The notes under the pieces were generated by a model. The model ran no database searches, was not told where the DNA came from, and was given only the letters and a program-made list of their open reading frames with translations. Of a DNA stretch of 64,000 nt, positions 8,434-15,721 are shown piece by piece. Position numbers and translations under genes: made by a program. This DNA is from Pontibacter liquoris (GTDB taxonomy: Bacteria > Bacteroidota > Bacteroidia > Cytophagales > Hymenobacteraceae). Position 1 is the first letter of the stretch. Each line of letters starts with the position of its first letter. Location: NCBI RefSeq assembly GCF_022758235.1, contig NZ_JALEBG010000001.1, forward strand, positions 3,153,460 to 3,217,459, in the 5' to 3' direction.

Positions 8434-9558
8434 CTATTCTTTTTCTAATCCTGTCACTACCACATACTTTTCCTGGTTCCGCTGACCTACTTTCACAATG
8501 CTGTTGCGGAAAGCTTTCGGGTTATTGATCGTTTTGTAAAAATCATCCAGGTAAGCCACCGTTTGCTTCCGGTACTTTTTATCCAGCAGATCACAGCCGG
8601 TATATACTTTATAAATGTCGGCGCGATGAATGTTAAAAAAGTTAATGACCTCCCGGTACGTTTTATCTGAAAAGCTGTACCCCCGGTACAGCCGCTGCCG
8701 GGCAGACTTGATGCCCAACTCAGGAGGCGGCAACGCATAAGGCGCACCTACTATGCCGGCATAATCAAAATCATAGGGCACCGGAAAAGGAGCCACAATC
8801 GTGTCCGGGCTAATAAGCTTGATGTTATGCCGGAAAGGCACCGACCAGTCGGTGTTGCCGATCATGTACTGAAACAAGGCTAACTTGGCCATGGTATAGG
8901 CATCGGTGCGGTCCATCCGGACCACGCGCGCTTTAGGGATCAGCTTTCCCTGGTTCCGTTTAGCCATCTCTTTATCATCCTCGATCAGGAAGCCATAGCG
9001 CGTTTCAGGATTTCGCCGGCCCTTCATGTCCGTATAGGCTATCTGGCAAAGCCTGACCCGGAAGCTCCTTTCATCTACAATGTTGTATAGTTTGTACACC
9101 AGGTATTCCCGGATTATCAGGTCTTCGCCAATGCAGTGTGTCACCAGCTTTAGCTTATTCACTTTCTCAAATACAGTGTGCGGGGTGGATTTACGGGAAA
9201 AGTTAAGCATGAGCGGCGGAAACCGGCACACGGCCGGATTACGGCGGCGGTTTCCGCGGGCCATCACCTTCAGATTAACCTGTATGGGGGCGCCAGATTT
9301 GTCGGGGTAAGTGAGGGTGGCTTTGTGATAGCCCCGCTTCTCCCCCCTGTCATTCATTAACTCTTTGTAATTGAAGGCGAGCTTAAACTCAAACACATCG
9401 TCGCTTGCAAAAAGCGGGTTCTCCTCGGGCTGGGCGGGTAAGGATTGGGTATACGGGATGGGAGCCTGGGCCTGAAGTGGCGGGCAACCAATGAAAAGTA
9501 AATTGAAATGGCAGACTACAACACCTAGCATCATGCCTGCCAGGCTTTTTTTCGACAT
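8434..9558 (-). CDS. Secreted protein of unknown function
   Basis: This predicted exported protein has 374 residues with the start at 9558, where MSKKSLAGMMLGVVVCHFNLLF begins a signal peptide. An upstream in-frame ATG at 9630 would place 24 polar residues before it. The mature part has an early beta-rich segment with DDVFEFKLAFNYKELMNDRG and TLTYPDKSGAPIQVNLKVMARGN. A later region (VRMDRTDAYTMAKLALFQYMIGNTDWSVPFRHNIKLI) resembles the kinase-like fold of CotH or spore-coat-type proteins (TDxxxxxxLFQYxIGNTDW); that comparison is my inference. Convergent with the ABC-F gene. Confidence 0.75.
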   Translation of the reverse strand: MSKKSLAGMMLGVVVCHFNLLFIGCPPLQAQAPIPYTQSLPAQPEENPLFASDDVFEFKLAFNYKELMNDRGEKRGYHKATLTYPDKSGAPIQVNLKVMARGNRRRNPAVCRFPPLMLNFSRKSTPHTVFEKVNKLKLVTHCIGEDLIIREYLVYKLYNIVDERSFRVRLCQIAYTDMKGRRNPETRYGFLIEDDKEMAKRNQGKLIPKARVVRMDRTDAYTMAKLALFQYMIGNTDWSVPFRHNIKLISPDTIVAPFPVPYDFDYAGIVGAPYALPPPELGIKSARQRLYRGYSFSDKTYREVINFFNIHRADIYKVYTGCDLLDKKYRKQTVAYLDDFYKTINNPKAFRNSIVKVGQRNQEKYVVVTGLEKE

Positions 9559-9765
9559 CTTTAAAGTATAAGGCTGCGTTGGGTCCGCTCCGATGTTCAA
9601 AACAAACCCACCGGAACACGACAGGTCCATCCTTAAGAAGTATAGCGCCGCAAAAAGGCTGCAAGCCTTACATAGGCCGGAGCGTCAGGGTGTGGGGCGG
9701 CTTTCTTTTATTAACCCAGGCCCTTTTATGCTTGCTATGCAACAAGAGAGCGAGGCCCCGTATAC

Positions 9766-10782
9766 TTACAGGTTCAGTTGCTTTAGCTTTTTCTTCGGGA
9801 ACAGATCCGTGATCACATGCCCCTGTGCCTGCTCAAAGTTAAACCGCAGCAGTTTGGCCACAGTAGGCGCAACATCTACCAAAGTATAGCGGGTAGCTAC
9901 TATAGGTCCTTTTTTAAAATCAGGACCTAAGGCCAATAAACTAATATGCTGGCAGCCTTCGCAGCTATCGCCATGTTCGGTCCAGCCCCCGTCAATACCG
10001 TCCAGGTGCCGGCCATGATCGTTTAAGACCAGCAGCGTGGTGTTTTTTTTATAGTGCTTATCTTTTTGCAGATAATCCCACAGTTGTTTCACATACCTGT
10101 CATCCCGGGTAATGCCCCGGATATAGAAGTTCCAGTTGCCCGCATGGGCATAGCCATCAGGCTCCATGAGATTGATGAGCATCAGGTTCGGCTTGTCCCG
10201 GGCCAGCGTCTGCTTTACTACCATCAGCGTGAGCGAATCAGCGCGGTAGCCGGTACCGGGGCCGTTCACGCCACAGTTCAGGGAGGGTAAGTACTGATTT
10301 TGCCATTGGGGCTGCAGGGTGTTACCCAGTATGTTCAGCTTGTCCTTGCTGGTAATGATCCAGGCGGCCGTGGCCGGTTTTCCGCTGCTTTTTAACCACA
10401 GCTGGAAAATAGATGGATTTGCCGGGAGCTCATGCCCATAGTTATCGATGGGTTGGTTTATACCCGTAGTAATGGCTGTGTGGCCCGAATTGGTATAGGT
10501 ATATGCATCATTGAGAAAATTATTAAAGAAAACACCTCTTCGCCGCATCTTAGCCATATCAGGAATATGGCCTGGCACGGTGCCCCACGTTTCAGAATAC
10601 CGGGGGCCGTCTATCACCACGATGATCACGTTTTTAGTGCGTAAGCCTTTCGGTTTGGCTTCGGAAACAGAAAAATGGACCGATGCCAATAACAGTATGG
10701 CGGAAAGGGCCAGCGAATAGGGCCGCGGATTAAAATACCTTAAAAGGATTTTTTGTGCCAGAAAAGAATCAGCGATACGCAT
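9766..10782 (-). CDS. Alkaline phosphatase superfamily hydrolase, secreted
   Basis: This is a 338-residue member of the sulfatase / nucleotide pyrophosphatase branch of the alkaline phosphatase fold. An N-terminal membrane segment (about residues 22-40) acts as signal anchor or signal peptide. The core begins with NVIIVVIDGPRYSETWG (metal-binding Asp), followed by YTNSGHTAITTG with the likely nucleophile Thr in the position typical for this family. Later come NLMEPDGYAHAGNW (Asp/His ligands), NDHGRHLDG (Asp-His ligands) and EHGDSCEGCQHI (His ligand). This complete metal-ligand set suggests an active phosphodiesterase, phosphatase or sulfatase in the periplasm. The substrate is unknown. Same strand as the preceding secreted protein gene, about 200 bases upstream of it. 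Confidence 0.8.
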   Translation of the reverse strand: MRIADSFLAQKILLRYFNPRPYSLALSAILLLASVHFSVSEAKPKGLRTKNVIIVVIDGPRYSETWGTVPGHIPDMAKMRRRGVFFNNFLNDAYTYTNSGHTAITTGINQPIDNYGHELPANPSIFQLWLKSSGKPATAAWIITSKDKLNILGNTLQPQWQNQYLPSLNCGVNGPGTGYRADSLTLMVVKQTLARDKPNLMLINLMEPDGYAHAGNWNFYIRGITRDDRYVKQLWDYLQKDKHYKKNTTLLVLNDHGRHLDGIDGGWTEHGDSCEGCQHISLLALGPDFKKGPIVATRYTLVDVAPTVAKLLRFNFEQAQGHVITDLFPKKKLKQLNL

Positions 10783-11035
10783 ACCTGTTGCCTTACCTGA
10801 AAACTTCCGTTTTGCTACTAGTATACGAGAACCATCCTACTATGCCGCATCAAAACACCTTGATAATGAAATAATTATAAATAAATTTACTTCCGGATGC
10901 GAAAAAGCCAGAAGCACCTGTTGGTTTGCAGGGCTACTTTGCTGCGGCAGTAATTCGGCAACTTTCCGGCCACCGGTAATTTGTGGGCAGCCAGCTATAC
11001 GTTGCGCTAAAAACAGGAAAACCCCGCTCCCGTTC

Positions 11036-11065
11036 TTGCGTTTAACTCAAAACTTTGTAACATTG
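11036..11065 (+). promoter_or_regulatory. Candidate promoter of phhA leader
   Basis: TTG at 11036-11038 and TAACATTG at 11058-11065 are separated by 19 bases. This fits the Bacteroidota -33 (TTG) / -7 (TAnnTTTG) pattern with one mismatch. Transcription would start near 11072, about ten bases before the leader ATG at 11082. Confidence 0.4.
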
Positions 11066-11081
11066 CACCACATAGTAACCC

Positions 11082-11222
11082 ATGCAACACGCAGCGCCCA
11101 TAGCAAACCCACTTTCTCTGCCAGCCCAATCTGGTTTGGGAATGCTTGCTGCTGCCTATTCTTATTGCCTGCGCCTTTATAGCTATTATCGCTATTATTA
11201 TGGCTATTACCGCTCCTGCTAA
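11082..11222 (+). CDS. Tyrosine-rich leader peptide of phhA
   Basis: This short ORF of 46 codons lies directly upstream of phenylalanine hydroxylase. Its last 21 residues contain ten tyrosines, in runs such as YSYCLRLYSYYR and YYYGYYRSC, and nothing else resembles a folded domain. A second ATG at 11142 would give a 26-residue peptide with all the Tyr codons, and this shorter form is the more typical leader size. It is followed by a competing hairpin and an intrinsic terminator before phhA. The arrangement suggests that ribosome progress through Tyr codons senses charged tRNA-Tyr, raising phhA expression when tyrosine is scarce, which matches the product of PhhA. The stop codon lies 35 bases before the first hairpin arm, so the exact coupling is not the textbook trp geometry. 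Confidence 0.65.
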   Translation: MQHAAPIANPLSLPAQSGLGMLAAAYSYCLRLYSYYRYYYGYYRSC

Positions 11223-11256
11223 GGCAATCACCTCCAGAATTTAAAGTATAACGGCT

Positions 11257-11320
11257 AGCGCCACAACGCTGCCCCTACAGGTGAACCTGCCAACGCAGCG
11301 GCTCAGGCCCTGCTTTTTTT
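11257..11320 (+). promoter_or_regulatory. phhA attenuator: antiterminator and terminator
   Basis: Three mutually exclusive pairings can be drawn. AGCG (11257-11260) pairs with CGCT (11267-11270). CGCTG (11267-11271) pairs with CAGCG (11296-11300), extended by an inner CAGG/CCTG stem (11278-11289). GCAG-GGC (11295-11302, one bulged C) pairs with GCC-CTGC (11307-11313) around a TCAG loop and is followed by seven T at 11314-11320. The last is an intrinsic terminator 34 bases before the phhA ATG, and the second blocks it by taking up the shared GCAG. This is a standard 1:2, 2:3, 3:4 attenuator layout, and the upstream Tyr-rich leader gives the probable signal. Confidence 0.6.
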
Positions 11321-11354
11321 ATTTCTACCGATTTATCATTTTAACTTATACCCC

Positions 11355-12098
11355 ATGAACCTGACACAGAACTACGACAGCTATACAGAAGAAAACCACC
11401 AGGTATGGAAGATCCTCTACAAGCGCCAGTTCGAGAACCTGCCTTCCAAAGCTATTCCTGAATTCTTCGAGGGCCTTCAGAAAGTTAATTTCAAGCCGGA
11501 CCAGATCCCGGATTTTAACGAAGTAAATGCCCGCCTGAAGCCTCTGACAGGTTTTGAAGTAGTTGCCGCACCCGGCATTGTAGACGATGCCTTGTTTTTC
11601 GGCCTGATTGCCAACAAGAAATTTCCGGCTACGGTATGGATCCGCAGAATGGAGCAGCTCGATTACCTCGAGGAGCCCGATATGTTTCATGATGTGTTCG
11701 GGCATGTGCCGCTGCTCACTATTCCGGTATACTGCCAGTTTCTGGCCGAGCTGTCGCAGCTAGCGCTGGAGCACGTAGACCGCCCCGAAATTGTGGACCG
11801 GCTGACGCGCATTTACTGGTATACCATCGAGTTTGGCCTGTTTAAGCGCCCTGAGGGTGATGTGCGCATTTACGGCGCGGGCATTCTGTCGTCAGTCGGG
11901 GAAAGTAATTTGTCGGTATCGCCGGAAAGCGTGAAACATGGCTTTGATGTGCAGCATATCCTCGAAACCTCCTACATCAAAGAAACCTACCAGAGCCAGT
12001 ATTTCTATATCAACAGCTTTGACGAACTGCTGCACAGCCTGCCGCAGCTGAAAACAGCCATAGAAAAGCTCCGAGAAGAGCTGGTGCCGGCCTCCTAA
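11355..12098 (+). CDS. phhA: Phenylalanine 4-monooxygenase
   Basis: PhhA hydroxylates phenylalanine to tyrosine using O2 and a tetrahydropterin cofactor with a non-haem iron. The 247-residue protein corresponds to the catalytic domain alone, as is usual in bacteria. The iron ligands are visible: H112 and H117 in FHDVFGHVPLL, and E159 in YWYTIEFGLF. The motif WIRRMEQLDYLEEPDMFHD precedes them. The gene stands alone, with a bidirectional terminator 3' and a Tyr-rich leader plus attenuator 5'. That control suggests it serves tyrosine synthesis rather than phenylalanine breakdown, and no prephenate dehydrogenase gene is seen in the aromatic cluster at 35-39.5 kb. Confidence 0.95.
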   Translation: MNLTQNYDSYTEENHQVWKILYKRQFENLPSKAIPEFFEGLQKVNFKPDQIPDFNEVNARLKPLTGFEVVAAPGIVDDALFFGLIANKKFPATVWIRRMEQLDYLEEPDMFHDVFGHVPLLTIPVYCQFLAELSQLALEHVDRPEIVDRLTRIYWYTIEFGLFKRPEGDVRIYGAGILSSVGESNLSVSPESVKHGFDVQHILETSYIKETYQSQYFYINSFDELLHSLPQLKTAIEKLREELVPAS

Positions 12099-12108
12099 GC
12101 TCCTCCAT

Positions 12109-12151
12109 AATAAAAAGCCCTGGCTGTGTGTAACAGCCAGGGCTTTTTATT
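12109..12151. terminator. Bidirectional terminator, phhA / hypothetical
   Basis: This is a perfect 19-base-pair stem, AATAAAAAGCCCTGGCTGT with ACAGCCAGGGCTTTTTATT, around a five-base loop, placed between convergent genes. Both arms carry A or T tracts, so it can end transcripts from either side. Confidence 0.9.
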
Positions 12152-12172
12152 AGCGCCGGTTTATACCTGCTG

Positions 12173-12853
12173 CTAATTGGTGAGTTCGTGGGCGATCTGG
12201 AAACCGAGCTTGCGCGGTTTGGTAAGGTGCGTGTTCTCAAGTTTTTGCTTCAGGGTGATGCGCTCAATGTCGGTAACATCCTGGCCCATTAGGTCGTTGT
12301 TTACCGCCGCGATCATGGCACTCTCCACAATAATCCGCAGCCGCTTGTCGCTGATCACGTTATTGGCAATATCAGCGATCTGCTCGGTTGGCAGGTCGAG
12401 CTGCTTTACGCCTTCAATGCAAAAGTGATTTTCGATGTTGATGAGCATACGCCCCACCAGATAGCCCGGGTCATCGAGGCGGTTATACTTGATGGTATCG
12501 GCCATAAAATTATACGCCATGATGTGACCAAAGAAGCGGCGCCGGAAATCTTCCTCCACGTAATCGCTGCGCATGATCTCGTAGTCGTCCGGAAAGGTGA
12601 TGATATTGGAGTGCATGACAAACACCAGCAGGTCGCCGGAAAACTTGATCTGAAATTCGTGCTCGCTCACATTGCGGTATTCGATCACCACCTCCGCATC
12701 CTGCTTGGTTATGCGTTCGGTCAGCTCGCTTACCAGTTCCTGCGAGATCGTTTTCATGCGGTCGAATGTTTGCAGGGTATTGCGGTAAATGGCCTGCTTG
12801 GTCTTCGACTTCTGGTGAAGTCCGTTGATTATATCATCTAATTTATCTTCCAT
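12173..12853 (-). CDS. Conserved hypothetical protein
   Basis: This 226-residue soluble protein has no signal peptide or membrane helix. The first 60 residues are charged and probably helical (MEDKLDDIINGLHQKSKTKQ). The middle (VIEYRNVSEHEFQIKFSGDLLVF) looks like a beta-sheet. The C-terminal half has helical segments such as YLVGRMLINIENHFCIEG. I do not recognise a catalytic motif. The composition and codon use match the neighbours, so it is probably a native, conserved gene of this lineage rather than an acquisition. It is transcribed alone, with a terminator at its 3' end and the CaiB-type gene upstream ending about 125 bases away. Confidence 0.75.
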   Translation of the reverse strand: MEDKLDDIINGLHQKSKTKQAIYRNTLQTFDRMKTISQELVSELTERITKQDAEVVIEYRNVSEHEFQIKFSGDLLVFVMHSNIITFPDDYEIMRSDYVEEDFRRRFFGHIMAYNFMADTIKYNRLDDPGYLVGRMLINIENHFCIEGVKQLDLPTEQIADIANNVISDKRLRIIVESAMIAAVNNDLMGQDVTDIERITLKQKLENTHLTKPRKLGFQIAHELTN

Positions 12854-12977
12854 AGTAGTGCTTGGGTGTCAAATAGGTACTCAGCTATATTTACCCTTTA
12901 ACGTTATACTTTGTTTCTGCGTGCCCCGATAATGTCCTTTAGCGCGCTCTGGCATACTATTTTGCTTTTGCTGCATA

Positions 12978-14144
12978 CTATTCCGGCGCTGTATAAACCG
13001 GGGGCGGACTCAAGGAAGAAAGGTTCTGCTCGGCTAATTTAAAAGCTACCTGCCGGATGCCGGGCTTTGCCCCTGCCGCGTGCAGCAGCATGTGCTGCGC
13101 CTGTGGCAGCGCAAAAACCTCTGCCACCGCATTTACTGCTCCGGCGGGCACATGTTGCCGGTGCAAGGCCTGCAGCAACGTTTCCCGTTCCTGTTGTGCG
13201 ATCAGCCTACAAAGCTGCGCGTTTACCTCCTGTCGGTGCTGCACCCGGTAATAGTTGGTGCTATACTTTGGATCTTCGGCAAAATCCGGGGCGCCCAACA
13301 CCTGGCAAAGCCGCCGGAACTGCCGATCGTCGCCAACGGCCAACACCAGCTGTTTCTGATCTTTGGAAGTATAAACGCTGCCATAAGGCACAATAGTAGG
13401 GTGCTCGGAACCCATGCGCTGCGGATTTTGGCCTGCTACTAGGTAGGCGGTTCCCTGGTTGCTAAGCGCCGACACAGCAGATTCCAGCAGCGAGACCTGC
13501 ACCAATTGCCCCTGGCCGGTGCGCGCACGTTGCAGCAGCGCCACCAGCAGCCCTTCTTTTAACTGATGAGCTGTCAGCACATCCACCAGCGCTACGGGCA
13601 TTTTGGTGGGCGGGCCATCCGCTTGCCCGTTCAGGTACATAAACCCACTCTCGGCCTGTACCACAGCATCATAGCCGGCGCGTGCATCTGCCGGCCCATA
13701 CCCTGTAATATGGCCGTATATGATGCGGGGATTTATTTTCTGCAGACTCGCAAAGTCTACTTTCAGTTTTTCGGCATCGCCGGGCTTGTAGCTGGCAATT
13801 ACAACGTCGGCCTGGGCGGCTAACGTATAAAGCTGCTGCAGATCGCCGGCCTTTGTCAAATCCAGCGGCAATGACGTTTTGCCCCAGTTTACCGCCGAAA
13901 AGTAGGCGGGCACATTGGTTTCCGGATCTTCGGTCTTCAACTTCCAGCTGCGCGTTACATCGCCCTGGGTTGCGGCATTCTCTATTTTTATTACCCGGGC
14001 ACCCAGCTCGGCAAAGAACTGGCCCACGCTTGGGCCGGCCAGCACGCTTGCCAGCTCCAGCACCAGCATATCTTTAAATACAGCTTCAGGCATACCTTCC
14101 GGTAGCTGCATGGTAGCAGCCACTTCAGCACTAAGATAGTGCAC
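12978..14144 (-). CDS. CaiB/BaiF family CoA-transferase
   Basis: This is a class III CoA-transferase, which exchanges CoA between carboxylic acids through a covalent aspartyl intermediate. The 388 residues carry the N-terminal family signature LVLELASVLAGPSVGQFFAELGARVIKIEN (about residues 27-56) and a central YDAVVQAESGFMYLNGQADGPPTKMPVALVDVLT. In the second block, the position of the catalytic Asp of FRC/CaiB (normally GxxYDxxxQAxxG) is filled within AGYDAVVQAESG. Met18 (start at 14093) begins nearer the domain and is preceded by GGAAGG, so the first 17 residues may not be translated. Alpha-methylacyl-CoA racemase is an alternative family function. Substrate unknown. Confidence 0.85.
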   Translation of the reverse strand: MHYLSAEVAATMQLPEGMPEAVFKDMLVLELASVLAGPSVGQFFAELGARVIKIENAATQGDVTRSWKLKTEDPETNVPAYFSAVNWGKTSLPLDLTKAGDLQQLYTLAAQADVVIASYKPGDAEKLKVDFASLQKINPRIIYGHITGYGPADARAGYDAVVQAESGFMYLNGQADGPPTKMPVALVDVLTAHQLKEGLLVALLQRARTGQGQLVQVSLLESAVSALSNQGTAYLVAGQNPQRMGSEHPTIVPYGSVYTSKDQKQLVLAVGDDRQFRRLCQVLGAPDFAEDPKYSTNYYRVQHRQEVNAQLCRLIAQQERETLLQALHRQHVPAGAVNAVAEVFALPQAQHMLLHAAGAKPGIRQVAFKLAEQNLSSLSPPPVYTAPE

Positions 14145-14252
14145 AATAGAAGGATAGGCAAGCAGCCGGGAAACCAGGAACGGCTACCCGGCAAGTATAA
14201 ACCTGGAGGCCATTAAAATTTACAGTTCTATTTCGAGCTGTATTTCTTCGCA

Positions 14253-14286
14253 CAAAAAAAAAGCCGGAAGCGTTGCGGCTTCCGGC
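14253..14286 (-). terminator. Intrinsic terminator after yebC
   Basis: Nine-base-pair stem GCCGGAAGC / GCTTCCGGC with a six-base loop. Read on the minus strand it is followed by at least eight T, 34 bases past the yebC stop. It separates yebC from the CoA-transferase gene. AAGTATA (14193) and TATACTT (14295) flank it. Confidence 0.85.
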
Positions 14287-14319
14287 CCTCTTTTTATACT
14301 TTCCAGCATAATGTAGGGC

Positions 14320-15078
14320 TTAATTTTCCAGGGCGGCCAGCACCTGCTCATTCAGCTCCAGGTTGTGGTATACCTGCTGCACATCATCGTCGTCTTCCAG
14401 GGCATCTATCAGTTTGAGCAGCTTGCGTACCGCTTCGGGGTCCTCTACAGCGACACTGGTTTTAGGGATGCGCTGCAGTTCAGCGCTTTCGAGTTCCAGA
14501 TCCAGCGCTTCCACTTTCCGCTGCATGGCGCCAAAATCCTCCAGGGCGCAGGTAACCGTTACCACCTCCTCCTCAAAGCTGACCTCCTCTGCCCCGCCGT
14601 CAATCATTTCCAGCAGAAAGGCGTCCTCCTCAAAGCTAAAGCGCTCGTTTCTGCGGATCACGAAAATTCCTTTCCGATCGAAGATGAACTCCAGCGAGCC
14701 CTTGGTGCCCAGGCTGCCGCCGTTCTTGTTAAAAATGGTCCTAACGTTCTGGAAAGTCCGGTTCACGTTATCGGTCATGGCGTCCACAAACACCGCTACG
14801 CCATTGCTGCCATAGCCTTCGTACGTCACTTCGGTATAGTTGCCATCGGTGCCTTCGCCTTTTTTAATGGCGCGCTCCATGTTGTCTTTGGGCATGTTAG
14901 CCGCTTTGCTGGCCTGTATGGCCAGGCGCAGGCGGGGGTTGCCGGCCGGGTCAGCGCCGCCGCCTTCTTTTACAGCAACAGTAATTTCCTTGATGAGTTT
15001 GGTGAATATTTTTGAGCGCTTGGCGTCGAGGGCACCCTTTTTACGCTTGATGGTCGACCACTTGCTATGTCCTGACAT
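14320..15078 (-). CDS. YebC/PmpR family protein
   Basis: This is a member of the universally conserved YebC/PmpR family, annotated as a DNA-binding transcriptional regulator; some members act on translation of proline stretches. The 252 residues begin with the invariant MSGHSKWSTIKRKKGALDAKRSKIFTKLIKEI (first 32 residues), followed by the domain with NMPKDNMERAIKKGEG (about 75-90) and TDNVNRTFQNVRTIFNKNGG (about 115-134). The C-terminus is acidic (EDPEAVRKLLKLIDALEDDDDVQQVYHNLEL), which matches the family ending. It is preceded by a 28-codon membrane mini-ORF on the same strand and followed by its own terminator. Confidence 0.93.
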   Translation of the reverse strand: MSGHSKWSTIKRKKGALDAKRSKIFTKLIKEITVAVKEGGGADPAGNPRLRLAIQASKAANMPKDNMERAIKKGEGTDGNYTEVTYEGYGSNGVAVFVDAMTDNVNRTFQNVRTIFNKNGGSLGTKGSLEFIFDRKGIFVIRRNERFSFEEDAFLLEMIDGGAEEVSFEEEVVTVTCALEDFGAMQRKVEALDLELESAELQRIPKTSVAVEDPEAVRKLLKLIDALEDDDDVQQVYHNLELNEQVLAALEN

Positions 15079-15163
15079 ACGGGTATGCTGTTAATGGAGA
15101 CTACGTGTCCGTTCCTATACTTAACAGCACAAAATACGACATTGATTCCTCAAAAACCACAAA

Positions 15164-15196
15164 GGAGCAGCACTACCCAGCGGGTAATGCTGCTCC
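15164..15196 (-). terminator. Hairpin between mini-ORF and yebC
   Basis: GGAGCAGCACTACCC and GGGTAATGCTGCTCC form a 15-position stem with one mismatch and a three-base loop. On the minus strand it is followed by TTTGTGGTTTTTG, a moderate U-tract. It probably ends the transcript of the 28-codon ORF before yebC. Confidence 0.65.
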
Positions 15197-15227
15197 TCAG
15201 GTATAGGAATGCCGCCGTAAATACCGG

Positions 15228-15314
15228 CTAGCGCAGTAGCATAAAAATGGCGTTGATGATATTTAGCCCTAACAACAGGAAGAAGTTAGGCGAGTTTAGT
15301 ATAACTTTTTTCAT
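15228..15314 (-). CDS. 28-residue predicted membrane peptide
   Basis: A mini-ORF starting with ATGAAAAAA and encoding MKKVILNSPNFFLLLG then LNIINAIFMLLR: a Lys-Lys N-terminus and one hydrophobic helix, ending in Arg. AAGGAAGG lies a few bases upstream of the start, a fair Shine-Dalgarno site for this organism, and a strong hairpin follows the stop. Composition and signals suggest a translated small membrane protein. No function can be proposed. Confidence 0.45.
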   Translation of the reverse strand: MKKVILNSPNFFLLLGLNIINAIFMLLR

Positions 15315-15721
15315 GGTCCTTCCTTAATAGCAGTTACATTTCCGAGGACTGATGCGCCGGATTTATCTGATTTACGCCGCAACACCTTCAAAGTTGCAGC
15401 AAAATATAATTTTACATATATATCACTTAATATATTCTGAATATCATATGTTTAGAAGCTGCATTTTTATTCCAAAAATCACGTTTTCAGGTGGAACAGT
15501 TCTCCGGGATAGCCTGTTGTTAATTTGCACCCTTCCGGAAGTTTCACAATCCGGTAACCGCATTATGCAGTAATCAGGCCGTAAAGAAATTGTACTGCCG
15601 GGCTGCTAGGTAGTATTGCACATACAAATTATTTTTGTTGTATCTTTACATAGAAAAGAACCAGCCGGCTCCCACTCAGGGAGAGGTGTTGCTTCGTAAT
15701 TAATCACCAAATTGATCGATT
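15315..15721. other. Divergent intergenic region before DEAD-box gene
   Basis: These 407 bases lie between the minus-strand mini-ORF and the plus-strand helicase. Most is AT-rich (15400-15480) with no convincing gene on either strand. A possible promoter for the helicase is TTG at 15616-15618 with TATCTTTA at 15641-15648. The spacing of 22 is slightly long for the Bacteroidota -33/-7 pattern. This would give an untranslated leader of about 70 bases, consistent with cold-inducible DEAD-box genes, although I see no specific leader structure. Confidence 0.4.

Noticed and set aside
11007..11231. 74-codon minus-strand ORF before phhA
   Set aside because: It is antisense to the Tyr-rich leader; the Ala-Ile runs are the reverse reading of TAT/GCT codons.
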